Source of the DNA: Pseudomonadota bacterium
Lineage (GTDB): Bacteria > Pseudomonadota > Gammaproteobacteria > Burkholderiales > JABEVD01
Direction: 5' to 3'
Assembly (NCBI GenBank): GCA_021835845.1
Contig: JAKBJU010000008.1
Span: 1-64,000 of the forward strand
Length of the DNA: 64,000 nucleotides
The translations under genes were made by a program, and so were the position numbers. Each line of letters starts with the position of its first letter. The first letter of the stretch is position 1. Below the pieces are notes generated by a model. That model had not been told where the DNA came from, did not search any database, and saw nothing but the letters and a program-made list of their open reading frames with translations. Positions 38,866-47,756 of this stretch are shown one piece after another.

Positions 38866-39971
38866 GTTCTGATGATCCCGGCAGTTGCGTGGCATACCCT
38901 TTCGACGTCATCGAGAGACATCATGGGAAACAGGGGCAGGGTCACGGTTTCGCGTCCGATGCGCTCGGCATTGGGAAAGTCGCCCTCCTTGTATCCCAGT
39001 TTGAGGTAAAGGCTGAAGAGGTGCAGGGCGGGATAATGGATGCCGACGCCGATGGCTTGTTCGTGCATTTTTCCGATGAATGCTTTTCTGTCAAGATTCA
39101 TGCCTTCGAAAGGAATCAACGGGGCGAACATGTGCCAGCTGTGGCCTTCCCCTTTCGCGGGCAGCAGGCAGCCATCGATAGCCCAGCAATCGAAATAATG
39201 CTCGGCGAGAAGCCTGCGCTTTTCATTGAATGCATCCAGATGCGCGAGTTGCCCGACGCCGACTCTGGCGGCGACATCGGAAAGGTTGTATTTTCCTCCG
39301 GGAACCACGACATCCTGGTTCCCTTCACCGTCTTTCACGATGCCGTGAAAGCGCAGTTGATCCAGTTTCCTTGCCTCTTCCGGATCGGCAAGACTCAGCG
39401 CGCCGCCTTCTATGGTGGTCATGTTCTTGTTGGGATGGAAGCTGAACGACACGATGTCGCCGAAACTGCCGATTTTTCGGCCTTGCCAGGATGTTCCGAT
39501 TGCATGCGCGGCATCCTCGATCACTCTGAGCTCATGCCTTCTGGCAATATCGTAGAGCCTGTCGCAGTCGACGGCGAGGCCCGCGAAATGCACCGGCATG
39601 ATGGCGCGGGTTCTGGAAGTGATGGCGCGCTCGACCTGATCGAGGTCGATGTTGCGCGTAGCGATGTCGACATCGACGAAAACCGGCTTCGCGCCGACCC
39701 GCATGATCACATTGGGGGTGGCGGTGAAGCTCATGGCCGGCGTGATGACTTCGTCTCCGGGGCCGATTCCGCAAACCTCGAGCGCAACTTCGAGTGCGCC
39801 GGTTGCGGAAGTGAAGCTTTTCACGATGCGCCCGCCCAGATATTCGGAAAGTTTCGATTCGAATTCGGCGACGTTGGGCCCGCTTGCGAGCCATCCCGAG
39901 CGCAACACCTCCGCAACGCCCTGTATCGTCGCGTCGTCCAGGAAAGGTTTTGTGAATGGCAAATATTCCAT
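38862..39971 (-). CDS. arnB: UDP-4-amino-4-deoxy-L-arabinose aminotransferase
   Basis: 369 aa PLP-dependent DegT/DnrJ/EryC1 family enzyme. Key features: GPNVAEFESKLSEYLG, EDAAHAIGTSWQGRKIG with the Asp that contacts the cofactor, and SFHPNKNMTTIEGG with the PLP-binding Lys. It transfers an amino group from glutamate to UDP-4-ketopentose. A 38-bp gap separates it from the arnE/F-like gene and contains a TATAAT, so part of the operon may have an internal promoter. Confidence 0.96.
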   Translation of the reverse strand: MEYLPFTKPFLDDATIQGVAEVLRSGWLASGPNVAEFESKLSEYLGGRIVKSFTSATGALEVALEVCGIGPGDEVITPAMSFTATPNVIMRVGAKPVFVDVDIATRNIDLDQVERAITSRTRAIMPVHFAGLAVDCDRLYDIARRHELRVIEDAAHAIGTSWQGRKIGSFGDIVSFSFHPNKNMTTIEGGALSLADPEEARKLDQLRFHGIVKDGEGNQDVVVPGGKYNLSDVAARVGVGQLAHLDAFNEKRRLLAEHYFDCWAIDGCLLPAKGEGHSWHMFAPLIPFEGMNLDRKAFIGKMHEQAIGVGIHYPALHLFSLYLKLGYKEGDFPNAERIGRETVTLPLFPMMSLDDVERVCHATAGIIRT

Positions 39972-39982
39972 TTTATCAATTA

Positions 39983-39988
39983 ATTATA
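39983..39988 (-). promoter_or_regulatory. possible internal -10 box before arnB
   Basis: Bottom-strand TATAAT 11 bp upstream of the arnB ATG, in a very AT-rich 38-bp gap. TTGACA occurs only 9 bp further up, too close for a normal pair. The short distance to the start codon would mean a nearly leaderless message, so this is weak. Confidence 0.25.
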
Positions 39989-40009
39989 AAACAATCATGT
40001 CAATCAACA

Positions 40010-40381
40010 TTAGCTTCGCGAAACGATATAAACGCCGATGATGATGATCCCTATGCCTAAAAGCCGCGATATCGAAAGATTTTCGCCGAAAAGGTACCAG
40101 GCGGCGAATGCATTGACCACATAGCCGATGGAGAGCATCGGGTAGGCGATGCTGACTTCGACCCTGGATAATGCCATGATCCACACGATCACGGATATGC
40201 CATAGCAGGCGAGCCCCCCGATGATCGGGGGCTGGGTGGCGATCTGCCAGCCTATGGGCAGGATGTTGCCCCTGCTGAAAGCGAAAGTGCCCACGGCATT
40301 GGTTCCTGCCTTGAGCAGCAATTGCGCTGCCGCATTGAGCAGCACGCCGGTGAGTATCAATAGAAAACTGGTCGGATTCAT
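40010..40381 (-). CDS. ArnE/ArnF-like small EamA membrane protein
   Basis: 123 aa with four predicted membrane spans and SMR/EamA character (GVLLNAAAQLLLKAGT, MALSRVEVSIAYPMLSIGYV, LGIGIIIIGVYIVS). In enterobacteria ArnE and ArnF form a heterodimer that flips undecaprenyl-phosphate-Ara4N to the periplasm. Only one such gene is present here, so it would act as a homodimer or pair with a protein elsewhere. Its start overlaps the arnT stop. Confidence 0.9.
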   Translation of the reverse strand: MNPTSFLLILTGVLLNAAAQLLLKAGTNAVGTFAFSRGNILPIGWQIATQPPIIGGLACYGISVIVWIMALSRVEVSIAYPMLSIGYVVNAFAAWYLFGENLSISRLLGIGIIIIGVYIVSRS

Positions 40382-42012
40382 GGGGTTTTCACTACGACGC
40401 GCCTCGTGTCCTGTGCGATGAGCTGCATGGGCAGCTGATTTTCAAGCTGAGCGTACAGTTGAGGCGTCATGATTGCAAGCGCATAGGGCTGTTTTTTCCA
40501 GATGGTTTCGAAGGATTTGATGTCCGGAATCCATTTTTGCGGCTCCTGCTCGATGCCGAAAGCCATTTCATCCTGGTAGGCGACCAGGGTGACGGTGCGC
40601 TTGATGTAGAAGGGGAGGGTCTGCTCGTACATGGCGACGCTGTAAAAAGGCGCGCCGTCTTTCAGATAGGGCTTGATTTTCTGGGCGAGATAATAGGCCG
40701 AATTCGAAGGGGCGAGGCTGTTGTGCCCGGCCAGGATCAACTGGCTGCAAATCAGCATCGACAGGGACATGGCGATGATCGCATTTCTTTTTGCGTTGCG
40801 GCGGCTCTGATATGCCGCATAAATCGCGCCGATCAGGGCAGTCGCAGAAGCCCCCTCAAGCCAGGGAACATAATTGCGGTAGAGCGCAACCGGTACGATG
40901 GGATCGGCAAGGCGGACGGCTTCCGGAGAAAGGAAAAGTCCTGCTGCGCCAATCACCGCGATGGGCATGAAATGCCAGAGCAGCCTGCGCCCGTCCATTT
41001 CGGAAAGCCGGTTGCCAATGAGCAGCGCCAGAGCCGGAAAAATCGGCAGGATGTAGGAAGGAAGCTTCGAATCGGATATGGAAAAAAAGAAATAAATGAA
41101 GGCAATCCAGACGAACAGGAAGCGCCCTGGCTGGAATTCCCGGCCATTGCCCGTTGCCTTCATCGATCCGAAAAAGGATGGGAAAAGTGCGCCGATCCAG
41201 GGCAGCATGCCCGCCAGGAGAATCGGGACGAAGTAATACCAGGGGTGGTAGCGCCCGTGTTCCTTGGTCAGGAAGCGCTCGAAATGCTCATGGATGAAGA
41301 AGAAATGGAAAAATTCCGGGTTCGCCTTGCAGACTGCGATGAACCAGGGTGCGCTGATCAACAGCATCAGAAGGATGCCTGTAGGCAGATTGATCCGCTT
41401 CCAGATTTCCCAATCGCGCTGCCATAGCGTGTAGAGCACGAGCACCGCCCCCGGCAGGACAATGCCGATCAATCCCTTGCTCAGGATGGAGAATCCCATT
41501 GCAGCCCAGGCGACGTGCATCCAGAATTTTCTCTGCAGGGGGGCGGCCTGGGCGAGCAGGAAGCCGGACAGGCTGAGGCTCATGAAGAATGTGACCCCCA
41601 TGTCTAGCGTATTGATGTGGCCTATCACGGCATAAAGCGCGCTGCTCGCCAGGACGAGCGCGGAATAGAATCCGGCTTCGACCCCGAACAGGCGCCTGCC
41701 GGTGAGATAGGTCAGCAATATGCCGAGAAAGCCGGTCAGGCCGCTCCACAGCCTTGCCGTCCATTGATGTTCGCCGAAGAGCTCGTATGCTGCCGCAGTC
41801 ATCCAGTACTGCAATGCGGGCTTCTCGAAGTATTTGAGGCCATTGAGGCGCGGCGTCACCCAATCGCCTGTGGCCACCATTTCTCTCGATATCTCCGCAT
41901 AGCGCCCCTCGTCGGGTCTGACGAGCTTGCGGTAATCCAGATTGCCGAACCAGACCAGTGCGACCAGTGCGAAAATCCAGAAGACGTGATTGCGTTTGAT
42001 TGCGTTGGGCAT
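40378..42012 (-). CDS. arnT: lipid A 4-amino-4-deoxy-L-arabinose transferase
   Basis: 544 aa from MPNAIKRNHVFWIF. The upstream ATG at 42051 is rejected because it lies about 10 bases from the -10 box at 42060-42065. It is a GT83 family polytopic glycosyltransferase with 12 or more hydrophobic helices; the periplasmic first loop RPDEGRYAEISREMVATGDWVTP holds the Asp-Glu pair characteristic of ArnT/PMT enzymes, and ISDSKLPSYILPIFPALALL is typical. It moves L-Ara4N to lipid A phosphates, lowering negative charge and giving resistance to cationic peptides. Confidence 0.95.
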   Translation of the reverse strand: MPNAIKRNHVFWIFALVALVWFGNLDYRKLVRPDEGRYAEISREMVATGDWVTPRLNGLKYFEKPALQYWMTAAAYELFGEHQWTARLWSGLTGFLGILLTYLTGRRLFGVEAGFYSALVLASSALYAVIGHINTLDMGVTFFMSLSLSGFLLAQAAPLQRKFWMHVAWAAMGFSILSKGLIGIVLPGAVLVLYTLWQRDWEIWKRINLPTGILLMLLISAPWFIAVCKANPEFFHFFFIHEHFERFLTKEHGRYHPWYYFVPILLAGMLPWIGALFPSFFGSMKATGNGREFQPGRFLFVWIAFIYFFFSISDSKLPSYILPIFPALALLIGNRLSEMDGRRLLWHFMPIAVIGAAGLFLSPEAVRLADPIVPVALYRNYVPWLEGASATALIGAIYAAYQSRRNAKRNAIIAMSLSMLICSQLILAGHNSLAPSNSAYYLAQKIKPYLKDGAPFYSVAMYEQTLPFYIKRTVTLVAYQDEMAFGIEQEPQKWIPDIKSFETIWKKQPYALAIMTPQLYAQLENQLPMQLIAQDTRRVVVKTP

Positions 42013-42059
42013 GGGCAGGCTGGATTTCGCTTTCCGGGGTGTTCGCGGCAAATTTCGCG

Positions 42060-42065
42060 ATTATA
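42060..42065 (-). promoter_or_regulatory. -10 box of the arn operon
   Basis: Bottom-strand TATAAT 47 bp upstream of the chosen arnT start, in the 68-bp gap after the mnmH stop. No clear -35 is seen at normal spacing. No PmrA/PhoP-like direct repeat was recognised here. Confidence 0.5.
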
Positions 42066-42080
42066 CCATTCGGGGTGACA

Positions 42081-43127
42081 TTAATCAGCCCGAATCTTCC
42101 CTGCAAGGGCCGTGAATGCCGATTCTTCGGAAGAGGGAACTTCGATAACGGATATCTCGGCATACTTCTGGTAGTGCTTCTCGATGGATTTCCGGTAGGC
42201 CGGATCGTAATGCTTATCGAGAAGCGATGCGACGAGATTGTCCCAATCGCAGCGATCGATCATTGCTTTCCATGATTCGATCGTTTCTCCCCCATGCAGC
42301 GGAGCGAGGCAATCCAGTTTTTCGAGGAGGGCTTCCGGCTGGCTGAAAAAATGCCGGTAATCTTCCGCGAGGATACTATTCCTGACCGTGATCCCCGCAT
42401 CCAGGCGGATGCAGCGGCTTTTCCACATGGCTTCCATGAGCGCTTGGGGTACGCGCAAGCTCCCGATTTTCTTGCTTTCCGATTCGAGGTAAACGGGCCT
42501 TGCCGGGTCGAATCCTGAAAGCATCGAGCAGATGCAGCTCTCGAAATATTTCTGGCTTGGCTGTTCCAGCCCCGGCATTTTCCCCAGCACGGAACCTCTG
42601 TGGCGTGCGATTTCTTCAAGGTTCAGCGTCTGTTCGCCCACTTTGGAGAGTGCGTCCAGAAGCCTGCTTTTGCCGCAGCCGGTCGGTCCGCAGATTACCC
42701 TGAACTCGAAGCGCCCGGGCAGAACTTCGAGCGCTTCTAGCACCATTTTCCGGTAAGCCTTGTATCCGCCTTCGAGTCTTGTGGTTTGCCAGCCGATCTC
42801 GGAAAGGATATGCGCCATGGCGCCGCTGCGTTTTCCGCCGCGCCAGCAATACACCAGCGGGCGCCATGTCTTGGGTTTGTCGATGAAGCTGTTCTCGAGA
42901 TGGCGGGCAATGTTGCGGGATACGATCGCCGCGCCGATTTTCTTCGCCAGGAAAGGGGATTCCTGTACATAAAGGGTGCCGACTCTGGCCCTTTCCTCGT
43001 CGTTCAGCACGGGATGGCTGGTTGCGCCGGGAATGTGATCGGCCTCGAATTCGGCAGGCGAGCGCACGTCGATGACCTCGTCAAATTCGGATAATTGTGC
43101 TAGGGTTGGGCTGCTCAGAATTTTCAA
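42081..43127 (-). CDS. mnmH: tRNA 2-selenouridine synthase
   Basis: 348 aa from a TTG at 43125-43127. An N-terminal rhodanese domain has the catalytic Cys94 in YCWRGGKRSGAM; a P-loop GPTGCGKS at 147-154 begins the C-terminal ATPase-like domain, followed by ARHRGSVLGKM and the conserved HYDPAYRKSIE. It geranylates and then selenates 2-thiouridine at the wobble base of Lys, Glu and Gln tRNAs, using selenophosphate from SelD, whose gene begins at the same base on the other strand. Confidence 0.96.
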   Translation of the reverse strand: MKILSSPTLAQLSEFDEVIDVRSPAEFEADHIPGATSHPVLNDEERARVGTLYVQESPFLAKKIGAAIVSRNIARHLENSFIDKPKTWRPLVYCWRGGKRSGAMAHILSEIGWQTTRLEGGYKAYRKMVLEALEVLPGRFEFRVICGPTGCGKSRLLDALSKVGEQTLNLEEIARHRGSVLGKMPGLEQPSQKYFESCICSMLSGFDPARPVYLESESKKIGSLRVPQALMEAMWKSRCIRLDAGITVRNSILAEDYRHFFSQPEALLEKLDCLAPLHGGETIESWKAMIDRCDWDNLVASLLDKHYDPAYRKSIEKHYQKYAEISVIEVPSSEESAFTALAGKIRAD

Positions 43128-44173
43128 TGAATCATCCGGAAATGCAAATTAAACTCACGAAATTCTCTCACGGAGGGGGATGCGGATGCAAAATCGCTCC
43201 TTCCCTGCTTCGCGAGCTCCTTTCCAAATCCTCCGCATTTTACCCTGATCTGCTGGTCGGCAAAGATTCGAGCGACGATGCGGCGGTGTATCGCATCAAC
43301 GACGATCAGGCGATCGTCGCAACGACCGATTTCTTCATGCCCATCGTGGACGATGCGCGGGATTTCGGGAGAATCGCGGCAACCAATGCCTTGTCCGATA
43401 TTTATGCGATGGGCGCAAGACCCGTCATGGCGCTTGCCATTGTCGGGATGCCCATAGACAAGCTTCCCGCCGAGACCATAAAGCAAATTCTGGATGGCGG
43501 AGAGTCGGTTTGCGCGCTTGCCGGCATTCCCGTGGCTGGCGGGCATTCGATCGATTCTCCCGAGCCCATCTATGGACTGGCCGTGATGGGCATCGTGCAC
43601 CCGGAGAAAATCAAGAGGAATGATCGCGCCAGGGCAGGGGACGTCCTGATCCTTGGCAAGGCGCTGGGCATCGGCATGCTGAGCGCCGCCCTCAAGAAAG
43701 GGGAACTGACCCGGGAAGGCTATCGAAGCATGCTGGCAAGCACAACGCAGCTCAATACGCCCGGGGTGCAGCTTGCCGAGATGGAAGGAGTGCATGCCCT
43801 GACCGATGTCACAGGCTTCGGTCTGCTTGGCCATCTTCTGGAAATTTGCCGCGGCTCAAGCCTTGGCGCCTCGATCGATTTCGATCGGGTTCCTGTTTTT
43901 CCCGAGGCGAAGCAGCTCTGCATGCGAGGCATTGCGCCAGGAGCAGTGGAGCGCAACTGGGCGAGCTTCGGAGAAGAAGTCGCCATCGATGGAGCGATCC
44001 TGGAATGGCAAAGGAAAATGCTCTGCGATCCTCAAACGAGCGGCGGATTGCTGGTGGCTTGCGCGCCTGAGGCGGAAAACGAGGTGCTCGAACTTTTCAG
44101 AACGAGCGGATTCGATCATGCCCGAAGGATAGGGCGCATGGTCGATGGCGAAGCGATGGTAAAAGTCGGCTAA
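43127..44173 (+). CDS. selD: selenophosphate synthetase (SelD)
   Basis: 348 aa from ATG 43127; ATG 43142 is a possible alternative and 43097 a less likely upstream start. It makes selenophosphate from selenide and ATP. The catalytic loop FSHGGGCGCKIAP carries Cys (TGC codons) where some bacteria use selenocysteine (TGA). DSSDDAAVYRI, TDFFMPIVDDARDFGRIAATNALSD and LTDVTGFGLLGH are the ATP/Mg-binding signatures, and CDPQTSGGLLVA ends the core. Its start shares one base with the divergent mnmH start. Confidence 0.97.
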   Translation: MNHPEMQIKLTKFSHGGGCGCKIAPSLLRELLSKSSAFYPDLLVGKDSSDDAAVYRINDDQAIVATTDFFMPIVDDARDFGRIAATNALSDIYAMGARPVMALAIVGMPIDKLPAETIKQILDGGESVCALAGIPVAGGHSIDSPEPIYGLAVMGIVHPEKIKRNDRARAGDVLILGKALGIGMLSAALKKGELTREGYRSMLASTTQLNTPGVQLAEMEGVHALTDVTGFGLLGHLLEICRGSSLGASIDFDRVPVFPEAKQLCMRGIAPGAVERNWASFGEEVAIDGAILEWQRKMLCDPQTSGGLLVACAPEAENEVLELFRTSGFDHARRIGRMVDGEAMVKVG

Positions 44174-44638
44174 ATGAAGTACCTGATTTTGCTCATCGCG
44201 CTGCTTGCCGCAGGATGCGGGGAGGTCCCGGTTCGGAAACAGGAAGCTGCCCCGCCTGCGACGGGGATGCGCGACGAGGTCGTGCTTTATGCGCTCGGAC
44301 TGATGGGGGTGGACTACCGCTTCGGGGGAAAGAACCCTTCGAGCGGCCTCGATTGCAGCGGCATGGTCAGCTACATCTACAAAAATGCAGTGGGCATGGA
44401 TTTGCCGCACAACGCTTCCAGGATCGAAAAGATGGCAAAAAGAATCGAACCTGCAGCGCTCAAACCGGGCGATCTGGTTTTTTTCGATACGCAGCACCGG
44501 CATTATTCCCATGTGGGGATCTATATTGGGAATGGCAGGTTTGTCCACGCGCCGGGAACCGATGGGAAAATCAAGATCAGCAACCTCTCTTCCAGCTATT
44601 TTGCAAGAAGATTCGATGGCGCAGGCACATTATTCTAG
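44174..44638 (+). CDS. NlpC/P60 family lipoprotein endopeptidase
   Basis: 154 aa starting at the base after the selD stop. The signal peptide ends in LLAAGC, with Cys15 as the lipidation site. The NlpC/P60 papain-like domain has Cys61 in GLDCSGMVSYIY, His113 in YSHVGIYIGN and His125 in FVHAPG as the catalytic triad. It would cleave D-gamma-glutamyl-diaminopimelate bonds in peptidoglycan stems. As a lipoprotein it is probably tethered to the outer membrane. Confidence 0.94.
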   Translation: MKYLILLIALLAAGCGEVPVRKQEAAPPATGMRDEVVLYALGLMGVDYRFGGKNPSSGLDCSGMVSYIYKNAVGMDLPHNASRIEKMAKRIEPAALKPGDLVFFDTQHRHYSHVGIYIGNGRFVHAPGTDGKIKISNLSSSYFARRFDGAGTLF

Positions 44639-44641
44639 GAA

Positions 44642-45994
44642 ATGACCGTGGTCAAAACAATACGTGATCGCGCCAACTGGCTCGCCCAGGTCAGCTACGT
44701 CACATTGAATCTGTTTCTCAAATCGAAAGTGCCCAATCATGCTGCAGCGGTAGCCTATTACGCCCTGCTTTCCCTCGCCCCCCTTATGGTGCTGCTCGTT
44801 TACCTGCTCAATACCTACCTGCAGAATTATCCTGAGCTCAGGGAAGCATTCGGCACGCTTGTCGGGCGGGCTCATCTCGATATTTTCAGTCAGAATCCGG
44901 ACCAGATAATCCGTGCCGTTTCCAGCCTGGTGGGCATCACCAATGGGCTGGGAATACTGCTGCTGCTATGGAGTTCCAAGGGGTTGATGAAATCGGTGCA
45001 TAATGCGTTCGCAGTCATTTTCACGGATTCGAGCAGACGCAACCTGGTCCTCTCCAGCCTCATTTCGCTGATGTCCATCCCGTTCATTTTTCTGCTGCTG
45101 GGAATCACCGTTCTCGGCGACTATCTGCTCAACCATTTCGATTACGCCGCGCTGGACCTGCCCATTCTCGGACAGTTGCTGAAGCTGTTCTTCGTGTCGA
45201 TAGGCTTGTTCACTCCCTTTATGGGAATATGGTCGGTCGTTTTTCTGCTCTATTTCCAGATGCCCCTGATCAGGCCGGAAATTCTGCCGACCCTGCTCTA
45301 CAGCCTGTTGTGCACATTGTCCCTGTATGCGCTGGAAGCGGTGCTCACTCATGTCGTGAAAATCAACAACTACATCACCCTTTACGGCTCGCTTGGCGAC
45401 ATCATTTTCGTGCTGATCTGGGTCTACCTGGCCTGCATCCTTTTTTTCATGTGGGCGGAATTCCTTTATGTGGCCGGGAAGATCGATGTTGTCGCCCTGG
45501 AGAAGATTTTCCTGGACAGCGAAGACCGCAGCAGGCTGGAGTTCCGGATAGAGCATTTTCTTTTCAATCGATCCGGCAGGATCTTCGAGAAGTACGGCAA
45601 GCATTGCGTCAAGGGGGAGATGATCATCAGGCAGAACGACGATACCGGATCGATCTACTTTCTGTACTCGGGGCAGGTCGGGCTGTATCGTGAGAATCAT
45701 GGCAAGGAAATCAGGATGGGAGGATTGAGAGAGGGCGAGATATTCGGCGAAATGGCCTATCTTCTCGGGGAGCGCAGGACTGCGACAGTCATCGCCGAAT
45801 CGGATTGCTTCCTCTTCATCATTTCGCCGGAGACACTTGAGTCATTGATGGGCTACAGCTCGAAACTTTCCAGGAGGATCGTCGAGTCGCTTTGCCAGAG
45901 GATTGCCAAGATGAACAAGGGGATACTCGCTGCGGGATTCGAATCTTCAACTTACAAGCACCCGGCTTTCAAGCCGGAGGCCGGAACTGTCTGA
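44642..45994 (+). CDS. YihY/UPF0761 membrane protein fused to a cyclic-nucleotide-binding domain
   Basis: 450 aa. Residues about 1-290 are the YihY fold with six or so membrane helices: VPNHAAAVAYYALLSLAPLMVLL, LLLWSSKGLMKSVHNAF and YGSLGDIIFVLIWVYLACILFFMWAE. Residues about 305-430 are a cNMP-binding domain: GEMIIRQNDDTGSIYFLYSGQVGLY and the phosphate-binding cassette GEIFGEMAYLLGERRTATV, keeping the Glu and Arg that contact the cyclic phosphate. The YihY family has no settled function (the name RNase BN was an error). The last 43 bp overlap the convergent ABC gene. Confidence 0.93.
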   Translation: MTVVKTIRDRANWLAQVSYVTLNLFLKSKVPNHAAAVAYYALLSLAPLMVLLVYLLNTYLQNYPELREAFGTLVGRAHLDIFSQNPDQIIRAVSSLVGITNGLGILLLLWSSKGLMKSVHNAFAVIFTDSSRRNLVLSSLISLMSIPFIFLLLGITVLGDYLLNHFDYAALDLPILGQLLKLFFVSIGLFTPFMGIWSVVFLLYFQMPLIRPEILPTLLYSLLCTLSLYALEAVLTHVVKINNYITLYGSLGDIIFVLIWVYLACILFFMWAEFLYVAGKIDVVALEKIFLDSEDRSRLEFRIEHFLFNRSGRIFEKYGKHCVKGEMIIRQNDDTGSIYFLYSGQVGLYRENHGKEIRMGGLREGEIFGEMAYLLGERRTATVIAESDCFLFIISPETLESLMGYSSKLSRRIVESLCQRIAKMNKGILAAGFESSTYKHPAFKPEAGTV

Positions 45995-46755
45995 TCCGCA
46001 AAAAAAATTCTGCCATAAGGACCCTGGATCGAAGCGATGGGGCAATTGTAAAGCCGGCTCAGGCTGGATTCGTTCAGGATATCCTCCTTCTTCCCCTGCA
46101 TCGTTTGGCCCTCCTCAAGGAGCATCAGGATCCTGTTGCAATACCGCTCTGCCAGATTCGGATCGTGCAGGACCATGACCAGCGCCTTTTCGGCTGAGCG
46201 GCTTGCGAGCAGATCCAGTACTTCGATTTGATGGCGCAGATCGAGGTGATTCGTCGGTTCGTCCAGAAGATAAAGCGCGGGATCCTGAACGAGCAGCGTG
46301 GCAAGCGCGAGCCGCCTGCGCTCGCCGCCGGAAAGGGTATTGGCAAGACGCTGCGCCATGCCGGCAAGCCCGACGGCAGACAGGGCTTCCAGCGCGATTG
46401 CTTCGTCTTCCTGGCTTTCCCGCTGCCATGGCGGAATGTGGGGGTGGCGTCCGATCAATGCCGTTTCCAGTACGGTTGAGGGAAAATGATCCTCACTGTC
46501 CTGGAATAACAGACCGGCTATGCGCGCCGCTTCGCGCCGCTTCATTTCGGCAATCGGCCTGCCCTTCAGGCGTATTTGCCCGGACTGGATTTCGCGGATG
46601 CCGCACAGTGCGTGCAACAGGGAAGTTTTGCCGGCGCCATTGATCCCCAGGATGCCCCATACTTCTCCCTGGCATATGGAAAGATCGAGTCCCTTGCAGG
46701 CCCATTTTTCCCCTGCCAGAACGGAAAGCTGATGCGCTTCCAGCAGCGGGATCAT
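45952..46755 (-). CDS. FecE/BtuD-type ABC transporter ATP-binding protein
   Basis: 267 aa. Walker A GINGAGKTSLLH, Q-loop FQDSEDHFPS, signature LSGGERRRLALATLL, Walker B LYLLDEPTNHLDL and H-loop VMVLHDPN are all intact. Position and sequence fit importers of iron-siderophore, heme or cobalamin. Its start overlaps the stop of the permease gene. The last 43 bases overlap the end of the YihY fusion gene on the other strand. No substrate-binding protein or TonB receptor is adjacent, so the substrate is unknown. Confidence 0.93.
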   Translation of the reverse strand: MIPLLEAHQLSVLAGEKWACKGLDLSICQGEVWGILGINGAGKTSLLHALCGIREIQSGQIRLKGRPIAEMKRREAARIAGLLFQDSEDHFPSTVLETALIGRHPHIPPWQRESQEDEAIALEALSAVGLAGMAQRLANTLSGGERRRLALATLLVQDPALYLLDEPTNHLDLRHQIEVLDLLASRSAEKALVMVLHDPNLAERYCNRILMLLEEGQTMQGKKEDILNESSLSRLYNCPIASIQGPYGRIFFADQTVPASGLKAGCL

Positions 46756-47693
46756 GATTTTCCCCTGAGCAGATACAGGAACAGGGGAACACCGATCAAT
46801 GCCATGATTGCACCGGCGGGCAACTGCTGGGGCGCAACGACGGTCCTCGCCAGCGTATCGGCAAGCAGCAGCAGCGAACCGCCCAGCAATGCCGCCCCAG
46901 GAAGCAGGATGCGGTGATCATGCCCCCCCAGTCGGCGCAGGCCATGAGGCACGATCAGGCCGACAAAGCCGATACTTCCGGCAGTCATCACCGCAACCGA
47001 GGTGAGGAGGGCGCATATCAGGTAAATCGAGAGCTGCAGGCGCTTCACTGGAATGCCCAGGCTGCTTGCCACGAGGTTTCCTCTTGCGAGAATGTTGAGA
47101 TCTCGGGAGAGGGGAAGACTGAGCGTGAGTCCAAGGACGAGCGCGACCAATCCCGGATAGGCGGGGGATGAATTGTCGAGGTTTCCCATCAGCCAGAAGA
47201 GCATGCCGCGCAATTCTCTGTCCGGGGCTACGGCGAGAATGAGCGTGATGAGCGCGCCCCATCCCGAAGCGACTACAATTCCGGTGAGCAGGAGCCGGGA
47301 ATGCCGCTCGAATCCGGAAAGGCCGAATACCAGAAGCATGGAGAGCATGGCGCCCAGGAATGCGCCTACAGAAGAGCCTGTCGACGCCAGTCCCAGAAGC
47401 ATGGCGGACAAGGCAGCCACGGCTGCACCCCCGGATATGCCGAGCACATAGGGGTCTGCCAGCGGATTTCGCAGCAGAACCTGCATCAGCGCGCCGGCGA
47501 GAGCGAGCAGCGCTCCCGTGGTGAAGGCGTTGACAGCCCTCGGCAGGCGAAGGTGAAGCAGCATCTCGTGATCCAGTCCGGACCCCGAGATCGCCTGCCA
47601 TCCGATCCTGGCGCTGCCGCTCATGAGCGCGAGCATCATGCTCGCTGCTGCGACAAGCGTGAGGACGAGTAAAAGCTTTTTCCCGGATTTCAT
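46752..47693 (-). CDS. FecCD/BtuC-type ABC transporter permease
   Basis: 313 aa from MKSGKKLLLVLTL; the ATG at 47691-47693 is preferred to the in-frame 47735 start. It is a ten-helix permease with LRLPRAVNAFTTGALLALAGALMQVLLRNPLADPYVLGIS, the family hallmark, and GSIGFVGLIVPHGLRRLGGHDHR. It pairs with the ATPase gene it overlaps. The start is 63 bp from the divergent trxC. Confidence 0.93.
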   Translation of the reverse strand: MKSGKKLLLVLTLVAAASMMLALMSGSARIGWQAISGSGLDHEMLLHLRLPRAVNAFTTGALLALAGALMQVLLRNPLADPYVLGISGGAAVAALSAMLLGLASTGSSVGAFLGAMLSMLLVFGLSGFERHSRLLLTGIVVASGWGALITLILAVAPDRELRGMLFWLMGNLDNSSPAYPGLVALVLGLTLSLPLSRDLNILARGNLVASSLGIPVKRLQLSIYLICALLTSVAVMTAGSIGFVGLIVPHGLRRLGGHDHRILLPGAALLGGSLLLLADTLARTVVAPQQLPAGAIMALIGVPLFLYLLRGKS

Positions 47694-47756
47694 CGTGTTG
47701 CCTGGCCTTCGCGTGCGATTTCTGCTAGATTCCAAGCATCGACTGTCGAGAGAAAC

